Shown here in pieces: positions 27,854-38,644 of a stretch of 64,000 nucleotides of DNA (position 1 is its first letter; each line of letters starts with the position of its first letter). This stretch comes from Cellulomonas fimi (GTDB lineage: Bacteria > Actinomycetota > Actinomycetes > Actinomycetales > Cellulomonadaceae). Both the position numbers and the translations under genes were made by a program. The notes beneath the pieces were generated by a model. The model searched no databases. It was not told where the DNA came from and saw nothing but the letters and a program-made list of their open reading frames with translations. The stretch covers positions 1-64,000 of the forward strand of contig NZ_JAPESW010000005.1 of assembly GCF_028527925.1 (NCBI RefSeq), written 5' to 3'.

Positions 27854-29599
27854 TCAGACGCCGAGCGTGTCGCGCACCTCCGGCACGAGCATCGCGACGA
27901 CGGCCGCCCGGGCGGCCTCCGCCGACTCGGCCGCGAGCGCGGCGGCCGCCATGGTGGCGCACTGCGCGCCCGTGTGGTGGCGCAGCGCGTACCGGACGGC
28001 GGGCACGGCACCGGCGGACATCGACAGGCTCGTGACGCCGAGCCCGACGAGGACGAGCGCGAGCACCGGGTCGGACGCCGACTCGCCGCACACCCCGACG
28101 GGCTTGTGCAGCTCGTGCCCGGCGCGGGCGGTCGCGTCGACGAGGTCGAGCACCGCGGGCTGCCACGGGTCGAGCAGGTCGGCGAGCTCGCCGCGCAGGC
28201 GGTCGGTCGCCATCGTGTACTGCGCGAGGTCGTTGGTGCCGAGCGACACGAAGTCGACCTCCGCGAGGATCTCCCGGGCGCGGAGGGCTGCCGCCGGGAT
28301 CTCGACCATCACGCCGACCGTCGACAGGCCGTGCGCGCGGGCGCGGGTCGCGAAGTCGCGCGCCTCGGCGGCGGTCGCGATCATCGGCGCCATGACCCAG
28401 GGGGCGGCTCCCGTCTCGGACTGCGCGGCGCCGAGCGCGGCGAGCTGGACCTCCAGCAGGTCGGGGTCGTTCCGGACCAGCCGGTACCCGCGCACGCCGA
28501 GCGCCGGGTTCTCCTCGTCGGCCTGCGTCGCGAACGCGAGCGGCTTGTCGGCACCCGCGTCGAGCGTGCGGACGACGACCTTGCGCTCGCCGAGCGCCGC
28601 GAGCGTCCGCACGTACACCGCGGACTGCTCCTCGCGCGTCGGCGCCGTCGTGCGCTCGAGGAACAGGACCTCGGTGCGGAACAGCCCGACGCCCTCGACG
28701 GCCGCACCGGAGATCCGCTCCGCGTCCTCGGCCGTGCCGATGTTCGCGAGCAGCTGCACGGGTCGCCCGTCGGCCGTCCCGCCCGCCGCGGTGTCGGCCG
28801 CGAGCGCGTCCTCGACCTGCGCGCGGCGGGCGAGCTCGGTGCGCAGCGCGTCGTCGGGGTCGAGCGTGAGCGTGCCCGCCGCGGCGTCGACCGCGACCTC
28901 GGTGCCGTCCTCGATCGTGGTCGCGAAGGGCACCTGGACGAGGCACGGCAGGCCGAGCTGTCCGGCGATGATCGCGGTGTGGCCCGTCGGGCCGCCGAGC
29001 TCGGTGACGATCGCGAGCACCTTGTCGAGGTCGAGCGCCGCGGTGTCGGCGGGCGCGAGGTCCCGCGCGACGACGACGGACGGCCGGTCGAGGTGCGGGA
29101 CACCCGGCGCGGGCAGGCCGAGCGCCTGCGCCACGACGCGGTCGCGCACCGAGTGCAGGTCGGTGACCCGCTCGGCGAGGTAGCCGCCGGCCTGCTGGAA
29201 CATCGTCGCGAACATCGCGACGACCCCGTCGACCGCGTGCACGACGTGGTCTCCCGCCGAGACGCGCGTGAGGACCTGGCTGCGCAGCGCCTTGTCGTCG
29301 GCCATCTGCGCGGTCGCGGCCAGCACGTCGCGGACCGTGCCCGTCGCGCGCGACGACTGCTCGCGCAGGTCCTCGACGACCCGCGTGAACGCCTCGTCGA
29401 CGATCCGGTGGGCGGTCGCCGGGTCGGCCGGGACGCCGTCCACGAGGAGCGGGGCGTCGTCGTCGACGTGCGGCGGCGGCTGCACCTGGGCGACCGGGCC
29501 GACGACGCCCCGCCGGCCCACGCCGACGCCGCGCAGCACGCGGTCGGCGTCGCGCGCGGTCGGCTCGGTGGCCGTCGCCGGCGTGGTCGGCGTGCTCAC
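27854..29599 (-). CDS. ptsI: PTS enzyme I
   Basis: 581 residues. Phosphoenolpyruvate-protein phosphotransferase: His207 in GGPTGHTAIIA accepts phosphate from PEP and passes it to HPr. The PEP-binding C-terminal barrel has LFRTEVLFL, the EIPAA metal site and the Cys in GVCGESASDP. GTG 29599 overlaps the ptsH stop by four bases. Last gene of the fru operon. Confidence 0.96.
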   Translation of the reverse strand: MSTPTTPATATEPTARDADRVLRGVGVGRRGVVGPVAQVQPPPHVDDDAPLLVDGVPADPATAHRIVDEAFTRVVEDLREQSSRATGTVRDVLAATAQMADDKALRSQVLTRVSAGDHVVHAVDGVVAMFATMFQQAGGYLAERVTDLHSVRDRVVAQALGLPAPGVPHLDRPSVVVARDLAPADTAALDLDKVLAIVTELGGPTGHTAIIAGQLGLPCLVQVPFATTIEDGTEVAVDAAAGTLTLDPDDALRTELARRAQVEDALAADTAAGGTADGRPVQLLANIGTAEDAERISGAAVEGVGLFRTEVLFLERTTAPTREEQSAVYVRTLAALGERKVVVRTLDAGADKPLAFATQADEENPALGVRGYRLVRNDPDLLEVQLAALGAAQSETGAAPWVMAPMIATAAEARDFATRARAHGLSTVGVMVEIPAAALRAREILAEVDFVSLGTNDLAQYTMATDRLRGELADLLDPWQPAVLDLVDATARAGHELHKPVGVCGESASDPVLALVLVGLGVTSLSMSAGAVPAVRYALRHHTGAQCATMAAAALAAESAEAARAAVVAMLVPEVRDTLGV

Positions 29600-29892
29600 G
29601 AGCCCGTGCCGGAGGCCGCCGGGGCGTCCTCCGCGTCGAGGTCGGTCTCGAGCAGCGTGACGAGGTCGTCGAGCACGCGCTCGGCGCCGTCGTCGGTGCT
29701 GAGCGTGACCTCCTCGCCGTGCGGGACACCGAGCGACATGACGAACAGGATGCTGCTCGCGTCGACGGGGTCGCCGCCCGGCCGGGCGATGGTCACCGGG
29801 ACGCCGGTCGCGGCGACGGCGTTGGTGAAGATCATCGCGGGGCGGGCGTGCAGCCCGACGCGGGACGCGACGACGGCGGTGCGCTGAGCCAT
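29596..29892 (-). CDS. ptsH: PTS phosphocarrier HPr
   Basis: 98 residues. Active His15 in VGLHARPA; the regulatory-serine region reads SSILFVMSLG. An acidic, Ala/Pro-rich tail of about 10 residues makes it a little longer than usual HPr. Carries phosphate from EI to EIIA. It lies 41 bases after fruA and has a GGAGG-like ribosome site before ATG 29892. Confidence 0.95.
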   Translation of the reverse strand: MAQRTAVVASRVGLHARPAMIFTNAVAATGVPVTIARPGGDPVDASSILFVMSLGVPHGEEVTLSTDDGAERVLDDLVTLLETDLDAEDAPAASGTGS

Positions 29893-29933
29893 GGTGCTGG
29901 TCCTCCGGGATCGTTCCTGCAGGGGTGCCGCGG

Positions 29934-31466
29934 TCAGGCGGCCTGCGCCACGAGGGCCGCCTGCTCGTCGGCGGCCTGCTCGGCCTGGACGAGCGGGTTG
30001 GGCTTGGCGCTCTTGAGGGCGATGACGATCACGGCCATGACGACCATGCCGATCGCGACGGCGGCGAGGAACCCGAGCGGGTTGCCGATGAGCGGCAGCA
30101 CCCAGATCCCGCCGTGCGGGGCGCGCAGCGTGCAGCCGAACGCCATGACGAGCGCACCGGTCGTGGCGGAGCCGGCGATCGACGACACGATCACGCGCCA
30201 CGGGTCGGCGGCGGCGAACGGGATCGCCCCCTCGGAGATGAACGACGCCCCGAGCAGCCACGCGGCCTTGCCGTTCTCCTGCTCGGCGTGCGTGAACAGC
30301 TTCTTGCGGACGACGGTCGCGAGCGCCATCGCGAGCGGCGCGACCATGCCCGCGGCCATCACGGCGGCCATGACCTTGTACTGCGTGGCGTCGGCGTCGA
30401 GGCCCTCGGTCGCCAGGCCGGTCACGGCGAACGTGTACGCGACCTTGTTGATCGGGCCACCGAGGTCGAAGCCCATCATCGCGCCGAGCAGCAGGCCGAG
30501 GAGCACGAGGTTGGAACCGGACAGGCCGTTGAGCCACGAGCTCAGCCCGTCCATGAGCGACGCGATCGGGCGACCGATGATCACGAACATCACGAGGCCG
30601 ACGACGAACGACGAGAGCAGCGGGATCACCACGACGGGCATCACGCCGCGCACGCCCTTCGGGACCTTCCAGCGCGCGATCCACAGGGCGACGAAGCCCG
30701 CGAGGAAGCCGGTGACGAGGCCGCCGAGGAACCCGGCGCCGACGAGCACGGAGATCGACCCGCCGACGAACCCGGGCACGAGGCCGGGCCGGTCGGCGAT
30801 CGCGTACGCGATGAACCCGGACAGCACCGGGACGAGGAACCCGAACGCGACGCCGCCGGTGCGGAACAGCAGCACCGCCCAGTCCTGCAGCGACACGACG
30901 TTGAACGAGGTCATGAGGTCGTCGAGCGGGACCTCGGTGACGCGCACGACGCCCTCGTCGCCCCACGCGAGCTGCGCGAGCATGAACGACAGGGCGATGA
31001 GGATCCCGCCCGCGGCGACGAACGGGATCATGTACGACACGCCCGTCATGAGCCACTGCCGGATCCGCGTGCCGACGCCCGCGTTGGCGTCCACCTTGGT
31101 CGTGGGGCCGACAGGTCCGGTGCCGGGCGCGTGGCCGGTCGCGGCGGGTGCGGGCACGCCGGACTCGACGGCCGCGATCGCGGCGGCGATGACGCCCGGG
31201 GCGTCGTGCACGGCCTTCTTGACGCCGACGTCGACGAACGGCTTGCCGGCGAACCGGTCCTTGTCCTTGACCTCGAGGTCGGCGGCGTAGATCACGCCGT
31301 CGGCGTCGGCGATGACGCGCGGGTCGAGCGGCATCGAGCCGGCGGCACCCTGCGTCTCGACGGCGACCTCGTGGCCGGCGGCGCGGCCGGCCTGCTCGAG
31401 GGCCTCCGCGGCCATGTAGGTGTGCGCGATCCCCGTGGGGCACGAGGTGACGGCGACCAGCTTCAT
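29934..31466 (-). CDS. fruA: Fructose PTS EIIBC component
   Basis: 510 residues. N-terminal EIIB domain with phosphorylated Cys9 (SCPTGIAHTYMAAEAL), a Pro/Gly/Ala linker at about 100-130, then the membrane EIIC domain with about nine helices (GVSYMIPFVAAGGILIAL onward). Imports fructose and releases it as fructose-1-phosphate. ATG 31466 overlaps the EIIA stop (ATGA). Confidence 0.95.
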   Translation of the reverse strand: MKLVAVTSCPTGIAHTYMAAEALEQAGRAAGHEVAVETQGAAGSMPLDPRVIADADGVIYAADLEVKDKDRFAGKPFVDVGVKKAVHDAPGVIAAAIAAVESGVPAPAATGHAPGTGPVGPTTKVDANAGVGTRIRQWLMTGVSYMIPFVAAGGILIALSFMLAQLAWGDEGVVRVTEVPLDDLMTSFNVVSLQDWAVLLFRTGGVAFGFLVPVLSGFIAYAIADRPGLVPGFVGGSISVLVGAGFLGGLVTGFLAGFVALWIARWKVPKGVRGVMPVVVIPLLSSFVVGLVMFVIIGRPIASLMDGLSSWLNGLSGSNLVLLGLLLGAMMGFDLGGPINKVAYTFAVTGLATEGLDADATQYKVMAAVMAAGMVAPLAMALATVVRKKLFTHAEQENGKAAWLLGASFISEGAIPFAAADPWRVIVSSIAGSATTGALVMAFGCTLRAPHGGIWVLPLIGNPLGFLAAVAIGMVVMAVIVIALKSAKPNPLVQAEQAADEQAALVAQAA

Positions 31467-31918
31467 GCGGGCACCACCTCTCGGGTGACGATCTCGGCGA
31501 CGGTGGCGGCGTCCGGCGCCTCCTTGAGCGACGTCCGGAACGACTCGTGCACGAGCCGCCGGGCGAGCGCGGCGAGGATCTGCAGGTGGGCGCTGTCCCC
31601 GGAGTCGGGGGCGGCGATGAGGAAGACGAGCGTCGCGGGCCCGTCAGGCGCGCCGAAGTCGACGCCGCCGGGCACCTTGCCGACGGCGAGGCTGGGCGCG
31701 GTCACGTGCGCCGAGCGGGCGTGCGGCAGGCCGATGCCGCCGGGCATGCCGGTCGCCATCTGCTCCTCGCGGGCACGCACGTCGGCGTGGAACCCGTCGG
31801 CGTCGGTCACGCGACCGGCGGCGGCGAGCAGGTCGATCAGCTGGCGGGTCGCGTCGTCGCGGTCCGTCGCGACGAGGTCGACGGCGACCAGGTCGGCGGT
31901 GATGAGGGGGGTGGTCAC
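31463..31918 (-). CDS. Fructose PTS EIIA component
   Basis: 151 residues. EIIA-Man/Fru (PTS_EIIA_2) fold with phosphoacceptor His66 in GLPHARS. Relays phosphate from HPr to the Cys of FruA. Encoded as a separate protein rather than fused to fruA. GTG 31918 starts one base after the fruK stop. Confidence 0.94.
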   Translation of the reverse strand: MTTPLITADLVAVDLVATDRDDATRQLIDLLAAAGRVTDADGFHADVRAREEQMATGMPGGIGLPHARSAHVTAPSLAVGKVPGGVDFGAPDGPATLVFLIAAPDSGDSAHLQILAALARRLVHESFRTSLKEAPDAATVAEIVTREVVPA

Positions 31919-31919
31919 G

Positions 31920-32867
31920 TCACAGCTCCTTCAGCGCGGTACGGGGGTCAGGGTTCTCGACGACCTGGACGGCGTCGACGTCGATCTGGTCGGGGGTGGG
32001 GACCGCGGTCCCGGGAAGCAGGACCGCGGCCCTGCCGAACGCGACGGCGCGACGCAGACGCGTGGGGGCGTCGCCCTCGCCTGCGATGAAGCCCGCGAGC
32101 GTGGTGTCGCCCGCGCCGACGGTGGACAGCGGGACGAGCGGCGGGCCACCGGCCCACCAGTGGTGCCGGGCGGTCACGAGCAGCGCGCCGTGCGCACCGA
32201 GGCTCACGAGCACGGCGCGGGTGCCCGCGTCGATGACCTCGCGCGCCGCGTCGACGACGTCGCCGACCGTGACGAGCTCGTGGCCGACGAGCTCCGCGAG
32301 CTCCTCGTCGTTGGGCTTGACGAGCGTGAGCCCGCCCGAGCGGACGGCCCGCGTCAGCGGCACGCCCGAGGTGTCGAGCGCGAACGGCACGCCGTGCCGG
32401 GCGGCGAGCCCGGCGACCTGGACGAAGAAGCACTCGGAGGCCCCCCGCGGCAGCGACCCGGCACTCACGAGCGCGGCGGGCTGGGTCGTCAGCTGCTGCT
32501 CGACGGCCCGCAGCAGCGCGTCGCCCTCGTCGTCGGTGAGCCGCGGACCGGGCGCGTTGACCTTCGTGGTCGCGCCGCCGGCCTCGACGAGCGTGAGGTT
32601 CGTGCGGGTGTCCTCGGCGATCGGGACGGGCAGCGCGGGGACGCCCTGCTCGCCCAGCAGCTCGACGAGCCGCGCCCCGTCGGCGCCGCCGACGGGGAGG
32701 ACCGCGAGCGTCGGGACGCCGTGCGCCATGAGCACCCGGGACACGTTGATGCCCTTGCCGCCGGGGTGCACCCACGCGCCGTCGGCACGGTTGACCTCGC
32801 CGACGGCGAGCCGGTCGACCTGCAGCGCGCGGTCGAGGCTCGGGTTGGGCGTGAGCGTGAGGATCAT
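31920..32867 (-). CDS. fruK: 1-phosphofructokinase
   Basis: 315 residues, PfkB family. N-terminal TLTPNPSLDRAL, substrate loop HPGGKGINVSRVL and catalytic Asp in STVGAGDTTLAGF. Makes fructose-1,6-bisphosphate from the FruA product. ATG 32867 overlaps the fruR stop (ATGA). Confidence 0.95.
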   Translation of the reverse strand: MILTLTPNPSLDRALQVDRLAVGEVNRADGAWVHPGGKGINVSRVLMAHGVPTLAVLPVGGADGARLVELLGEQGVPALPVPIAEDTRTNLTLVEAGGATTKVNAPGPRLTDDEGDALLRAVEQQLTTQPAALVSAGSLPRGASECFFVQVAGLAARHGVPFALDTSGVPLTRAVRSGGLTLVKPNDEELAELVGHELVTVGDVVDAAREVIDAGTRAVLVSLGAHGALLVTARHHWWAGGPPLVPLSTVGAGDTTLAGFIAGEGDAPTRLRRAVAFGRAAVLLPGTAVPTPDQIDVDAVQVVENPDPRTALKEL

Positions 32868-33625
32868 GCGCGCACCACCCGCGTCCCGGCGGCCTCGATC
32901 TCGTCGACGAGCTCGGGCTCCGCACCGGTGTCGGTCACGAGCGTGTCGACGGCCGAGAGCGGCACGACGTGCGCGAAGTCGACCCGCCCCAGCTTGGTGT
33001 GGTCCGCGAGCACGACGGTCCGGCGCGCGTTGGTGACCAGGGCGCGCTTGACCGCCGCCTCGGCGAGGTCCGGCGTGGTCAGGCCGTGCTCGACGGACAG
33101 CCCGTTGGTGCCGACGAACGCGACGTCGGCGTGGATGTCCGCGAGCGCCCGGACGGCCCACGTGCCCACCGCGGCGAGCGTGCGGCCGCGGACCGTGCCG
33201 CCGACGAGGTGCAGCGTGATGCCCGGGCGCGTCGCGAGGACGGTGGCGACGGGCAGCGCGTGCGTCACGACGGTGAGCTCACGGTCGGTCGGCAGGAGCT
33301 CCGCGAGGCGGACGGTCGTGGTGCCCGCGTCGAAGATGACGGCGCCGCCGTCGGGCAGCTCGTCGAGCGCGGCCTTCGCGATGCGCTCCTTCTCCCCCGC
33401 CAGGACGCCCTCACGGTCCGCGATGCCGGGCTCGAAGCCGAGGCGCTCGACGGGGATCGCGCCGCCGTGCACGCGCCGCAGGAGGCCGTGCCGCTCGAGC
33501 GCGGTGAGGTCTCGGCGGATCGTCTCGGGCGTGACGTCGAGCTCGTCGGCGAGGGCGGTGACGTCGACCCGACCCTCGGCGCGGGCGCGAGCCAGGATCT
33601 GCTGGTGCCGCTCCGGTGCGTACAC
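32864..33625 (-). CDS. fruR: DeoR-family repressor of the fructose operon
   Basis: 253 residues. N-terminal DeoR helix-turn-helix (about 3-57, RHQQILARARAEG to RRDLTALERHGLLRRVHGG) and a sugar-phosphate isomerase-like sensor (DAGTTT, VTHALP, FVGTNGL). Presumed to respond to fructose-1-phosphate and control its own operon. GTG 33625 with GGAGG nine bases upstream; an ORF extension upstream covers the promoter and is rejected. Confidence 0.9.
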   Translation of the reverse strand: MYAPERHQQILARARAEGRVDVTALADELDVTPETIRRDLTALERHGLLRRVHGGAIPVERLGFEPGIADREGVLAGEKERIAKAALDELPDGGAVIFDAGTTTVRLAELLPTDRELTVVTHALPVATVLATRPGITLHLVGGTVRGRTLAAVGTWAVRALADIHADVAFVGTNGLSVEHGLTTPDLAEAAVKRALVTNARRTVVLADHTKLGRVDFAHVVPLSAVDTLVTDTGAEPELVDEIEAAGTRVVRA

Positions 33626-33642
33626 GCTGCCTCCGTGTGCCG

Positions 33643-33704
33643 GACACCGCGTCCGTCGCGATGTCTGATGCGTCCAGAGTCCGCCTCTCACCCTGCCATG
33701 TCAA
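33643..33704 (-). promoter_or_regulatory. fru operon promoter and candidate FruR operator
   Basis: On the minus strand a perfect -35 TTGACA (33704-33699) and a -10 GACTCT (33681-33676) are 17 bases apart. Just downstream, covering the likely start of transcription, are inverted arms GACACCGCG (33643-33651) and CGCGATGTC (33657-33665), eight of nine bases paired, fitting a repressor operator. Confidence 0.6.
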
Positions 33705-33935
33705 GAGATTCGGGCCCATTCGGACTTAAACAGACGCCTACCTGGGCAGATCCGGGCATCGTCCTGCCCGCGATGCGGACCTGCCGCGCATGTCCGACTC
33801 CGACTGGGAGTCGCGCGCCGGGAAACGGACATGATCGGACAGGGCGGCCGGACGACGCACGACGCGGGCGACGACGGAGACGACGGACGCCCGCCCCGGC
33901 GGACCGGGACGGGCGTCGTCGAGAGGTGACGGAGG
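33705..33935. other. Rest of the fruR-guaB3 intergenic region
   Basis: The gap between fruR and guaB3 is 310 bases. Apart from the promoter block and the guaB3 terminator I see a less GC-rich patch at about 33700-33745 with a direct repeat ATTCGG and no open frame of coding character. Confidence 0.6.
33886..33917 (-). terminator. Hairpin terminator of guaB3
   Basis: Stem GACGCCCG/CGGGCGTC extended by five more pairs after one mismatch, tight loop, 19 bases beyond the guaB3 stop. Confidence 0.7.
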
Positions 33936-35060
33936 TCAGTGCGGCTGGTACGGCGAGACCACGACCTCGACCCGCTGGAACTCCTTGAGGTCCGAGTAGC
34001 CGGTCGTCGCCATCGCCCGCTTGAGCGCCCCGACGAGGTTGAGCGTGCCGTCCGCGGTGTGCCCCGGGCCGAACAGGATCTGCTCGAGCGAACCGGCCGT
34101 GCCGACCTCGACGCGCTCGCCGCGCGGCAGGTGCGGGTGGTGCGCCTCGGGACCCCAGTGCCAGCCCCGACCCGGCGCCTCGGTCGCGCGCGCGAGCGCC
34201 GCCCCGAGCATCACGGCGTCCGCGCCGCACGCGATCGCCTTCACGAGGTCGCCCGAGCGGCCCACGCCGCCGTCGGCGATGACGTGCACGTACCGGCCGC
34301 CCGACTCGTCGAGGTAGTCGCGACGCGCCGCCGCCACGTCCGCGACGGCCGTCGCCATCGGCGCGTGGATGCCGAGCGAGACCCGCGTCGTGTGCGCCGC
34401 TCCCCCGCCGAAGCCGACGAGCACGCCCGCGGCACCCGTGCGCATGAGGTGCAGCGCCGCCGTGTAGGTCGACGCGCCGCCGACGATCACCGGGACGTCG
34501 AGCTCGTAGATGAAGCGCTTGAGGTTGAGCGGCTCCGCACGGCCCGACACGTGCTCGGCCGACACCGTCGTGCCGCGGATGACGAACAGGTCGACGCCCG
34601 CGTCGACCACGGTCCGCCACAGTTCCTGCGTGCGCTGCGGCGACAGCGCGCCCGCGACCGTCACGCCGGCCGCCCGGACCTCCTTGAGCCGCTGGCTCAC
34701 GAGCTCGGGCTGGATCGGCGCGGAGTAGATCTCCTGCATGCGGGCCGTCGCGCGCGCCGCGTCGAGCGTCGCGATCTCCGCGAGCAGCGGCGCCGGGTCC
34801 TCGTACCGCGTCCAGAGACCCTCGAGGTCCAGCACACCCAGACCGCCGGCCTGGCCGAGCGCGACCGCGGTGGCGGGGCTCATCACCGAGTCCATCGGCG
34901 CCGCGAGCACCGGCAGGTCGAAGTGGTAGGCGTCGATCTGCCAGCCGACCGAGACCTCCTCCGGGTCCCGCGTCCGCCGCGACGGGACGACCGCCACGTC
35001 GTCGAAGGAGAAGGCCCGCCGCCCGCGCTTCCCGCGCCCGATCTCGATCTCGTTGCTCAC
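33936..35060 (-). CDS. guaB3: GuaB3-type IMP dehydrogenase family protein without catalytic Cys
   Basis: 374 residues, no CBS domains. IMPDH/GMP reductase barrel with AAPMDSVMSPATAVALG, IVGGASTY and the phosphate-binding ADGGVGRSGD. The active-site loop of IMPDH (GPGSICTTR) is here GGGAAHTTR, placing His223 where the nucleophile Cys should be, so classical IMPDH chemistry looks impossible. The role of actinobacterial GuaB3 is not established. GTG 35060 has TAACCT six bases upstream (leaderless pattern). Confidence 0.92.
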   Translation of the reverse strand: MSNEIEIGRGKRGRRAFSFDDVAVVPSRRTRDPEEVSVGWQIDAYHFDLPVLAAPMDSVMSPATAVALGQAGGLGVLDLEGLWTRYEDPAPLLAEIATLDAARATARMQEIYSAPIQPELVSQRLKEVRAAGVTVAGALSPQRTQELWRTVVDAGVDLFVIRGTTVSAEHVSGRAEPLNLKRFIYELDVPVIVGGASTYTAALHLMRTGAAGVLVGFGGGAAHTTRVSLGIHAPMATAVADVAAARRDYLDESGGRYVHVIADGGVGRSGDLVKAIACGADAVMLGAALARATEAPGRGWHWGPEAHHPHLPRGERVEVGTAGSLEQILFGPGHTADGTLNLVGALKRAMATTGYSDLKEFQRVEVVVSPYQPH

Positions 35061-35225
35061 CGGACCAGGTTACCGGCGCCACGTGGGGCTCCGGCGCGCG
35101 CCGTGTCGGTGCGCGGTGCTGTCGGTGGTCGGTGCGATCCTGGCGAAGCGGGCGGCACCACGAGCCCGCCACCGCCAGGCGCTCGCGCCGCGCGGTGAGC
35201 ACGCCGGACGGACGAAGGACGCACG

Positions 35226-35945
35226 ATGGGCTGGAACGACGGACCCCTGCTGGGCTTCGACACGGAGACCACGGGGCTCGACGTCGACCGCGACCGCATC
35301 GTCACCGCCGCCCTGGTCCGCCGCGACACCTCCGGAACGCACGTCCGCACGTGGCTGCTGAACCCCGGCGTCGACATCCCGGAGCCCGCGGCGGCGATCC
35401 ACGGCGTCAGCACCGAGCACGCGAAGGCGCACGGCATGCCGCCCAAGGTCGCGCTCGACGAGATCGCCGCCGAGCTCGCCGAGGCCTTCCGCGCGGGCGT
35501 CCCGGTCGTGGCCTACAACGCCGCGTTCGACCTGTGCCTGCTCGACGCCGAGCTGCGCCGCCACCGGCTCCCGACGCTCCCCGACCGGCTGCTCGGCGCC
35601 GCCCGCCCGGTCATCGACCCGCTCGTGCTCGACCGCGCCGAGGACCGCGAGCGCGAGGGCAAGCGCAAGCTCGTCGACCTGTGCGGCGTCTACGAGGTCG
35701 TCGAGTCGGGCGACCTGCACAACGCCGACGTGGACGTCGTCGCGACGCTCGACGTGCTCGAGCGGATCGTCGGGCGCTTCCCGCACCTCGCCGACCTGGA
35801 CCTCGACACGCTCCACGAGTACCAGGTGACCGCGCACCGCGCGTGGGCGGAGAGCTTCAACGCGTGGCGCACCGAGAAGGGCCTCGTCGGCCCGGGCGCC
35901 GAGCCGACGTGGCCCGCGCGCGAGCCTGTCGGCACCCTCTGGTAG
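35226..35945 (+). CDS. DnaQ-like 3'-5' exonuclease
   Basis: 239 residues. DEDD exonuclease: DTETTG at 12-17 (Exo I), YNAAFD (Exo II) and HNADVDVVAT (Exo III) with an upstream conserved Lys/Asp pair. Standalone epsilon-like exonuclease found beside guaB in actinomycetes; may proofread or process nucleic acid ends. The C-terminus after about 195 has no recognisable domain. Ribosome site GAAGG before ATG 35226. Confidence 0.9.
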   Translation: MGWNDGPLLGFDTETTGLDVDRDRIVTAALVRRDTSGTHVRTWLLNPGVDIPEPAAAIHGVSTEHAKAHGMPPKVALDEIAAELAEAFRAGVPVVAYNAAFDLCLLDAELRRHRLPTLPDRLLGAARPVIDPLVLDRAEDREREGKRKLVDLCGVYEVVESGDLHNADVDVVATLDVLERIVGRFPHLADLDLDTLHEYQVTAHRAWAESFNAWRTEKGLVGPGAEPTWPAREPVGTLW

Positions 35946-35956
35946 CCAGGCGGGCA

Positions 35957-35999
35957 CGACGACGCCCGGGCCCCCACGTGCGGGACCCGGGCGTCGTCG
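35957..35999. terminator. Bidirectional hairpin terminator
   Basis: Perfect 14-bp stem (35957-35970 with 35986-35999), between the exonuclease (+, ends 35945) and guaB (-, ends 36004). Confidence 0.85.
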
Positions 36000-36003
36000 G
36001 GCG

Positions 36004-38320
<2,317 letters not shown>

Positions 38321-38644
38321 CGTTCCTCCTGTTGCCCAGACCGTCTCGTACGCCCGTCAGCTCCGACGGGCGGCGCGGCCCCTGCCGACCGGTCCGTCAT
38401 CCGAACGGTTGTTCAACACGGATATCGGTCGGCGCGCACGCAGACGTTAGCCCGCCAGGGCACTCCTGCGCCTCCCCCTGCCCCGGTTCCTCCCGCCGCG
38501 GGGGCTCCTGGAGGGGAATGTCCACTGGGCCGGACGGGGGACACCCGGGGGGTCGACGGGCCTCGCCCGGCCGGGTGAGGGCCGTCGTCCGGACCCGGTG
38601 CACGCCGTCCGAGCGCCGTCGCGCCCGCCCGCCCGGGCACGCCG
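38321..38644. other. Upstream region of the BldM-like gene (324 bases)
   Basis: No gene seen. Holds the ribosome site of the BldM-like gene and, on the minus strand, TTGAACAAC at 38416-38408, the same nine bases as in the whiB promoter, with GTTG/CAAC arms. The half near 38450-38640 is G/C-run rich with no clear signal; no good -10 could be placed. Confidence 0.5.

Noticed and set aside
29925..33668. A 1247-codon open frame on the + strand opposite the fructose operon
   Set aside because: High GC content leaves antisense frames open. Its translation is low-complexity Arg/Ala/Glu-rich with no domain, while the minus strand encodes clear PTS proteins.
38399..38423. ATCCG...CGGAT inverted repeat upstream of the BldM-like gene
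   Set aside because: The arms are only five bases and their centre does not coincide with the inner GTTG/CAAC arms, so it may be chance.
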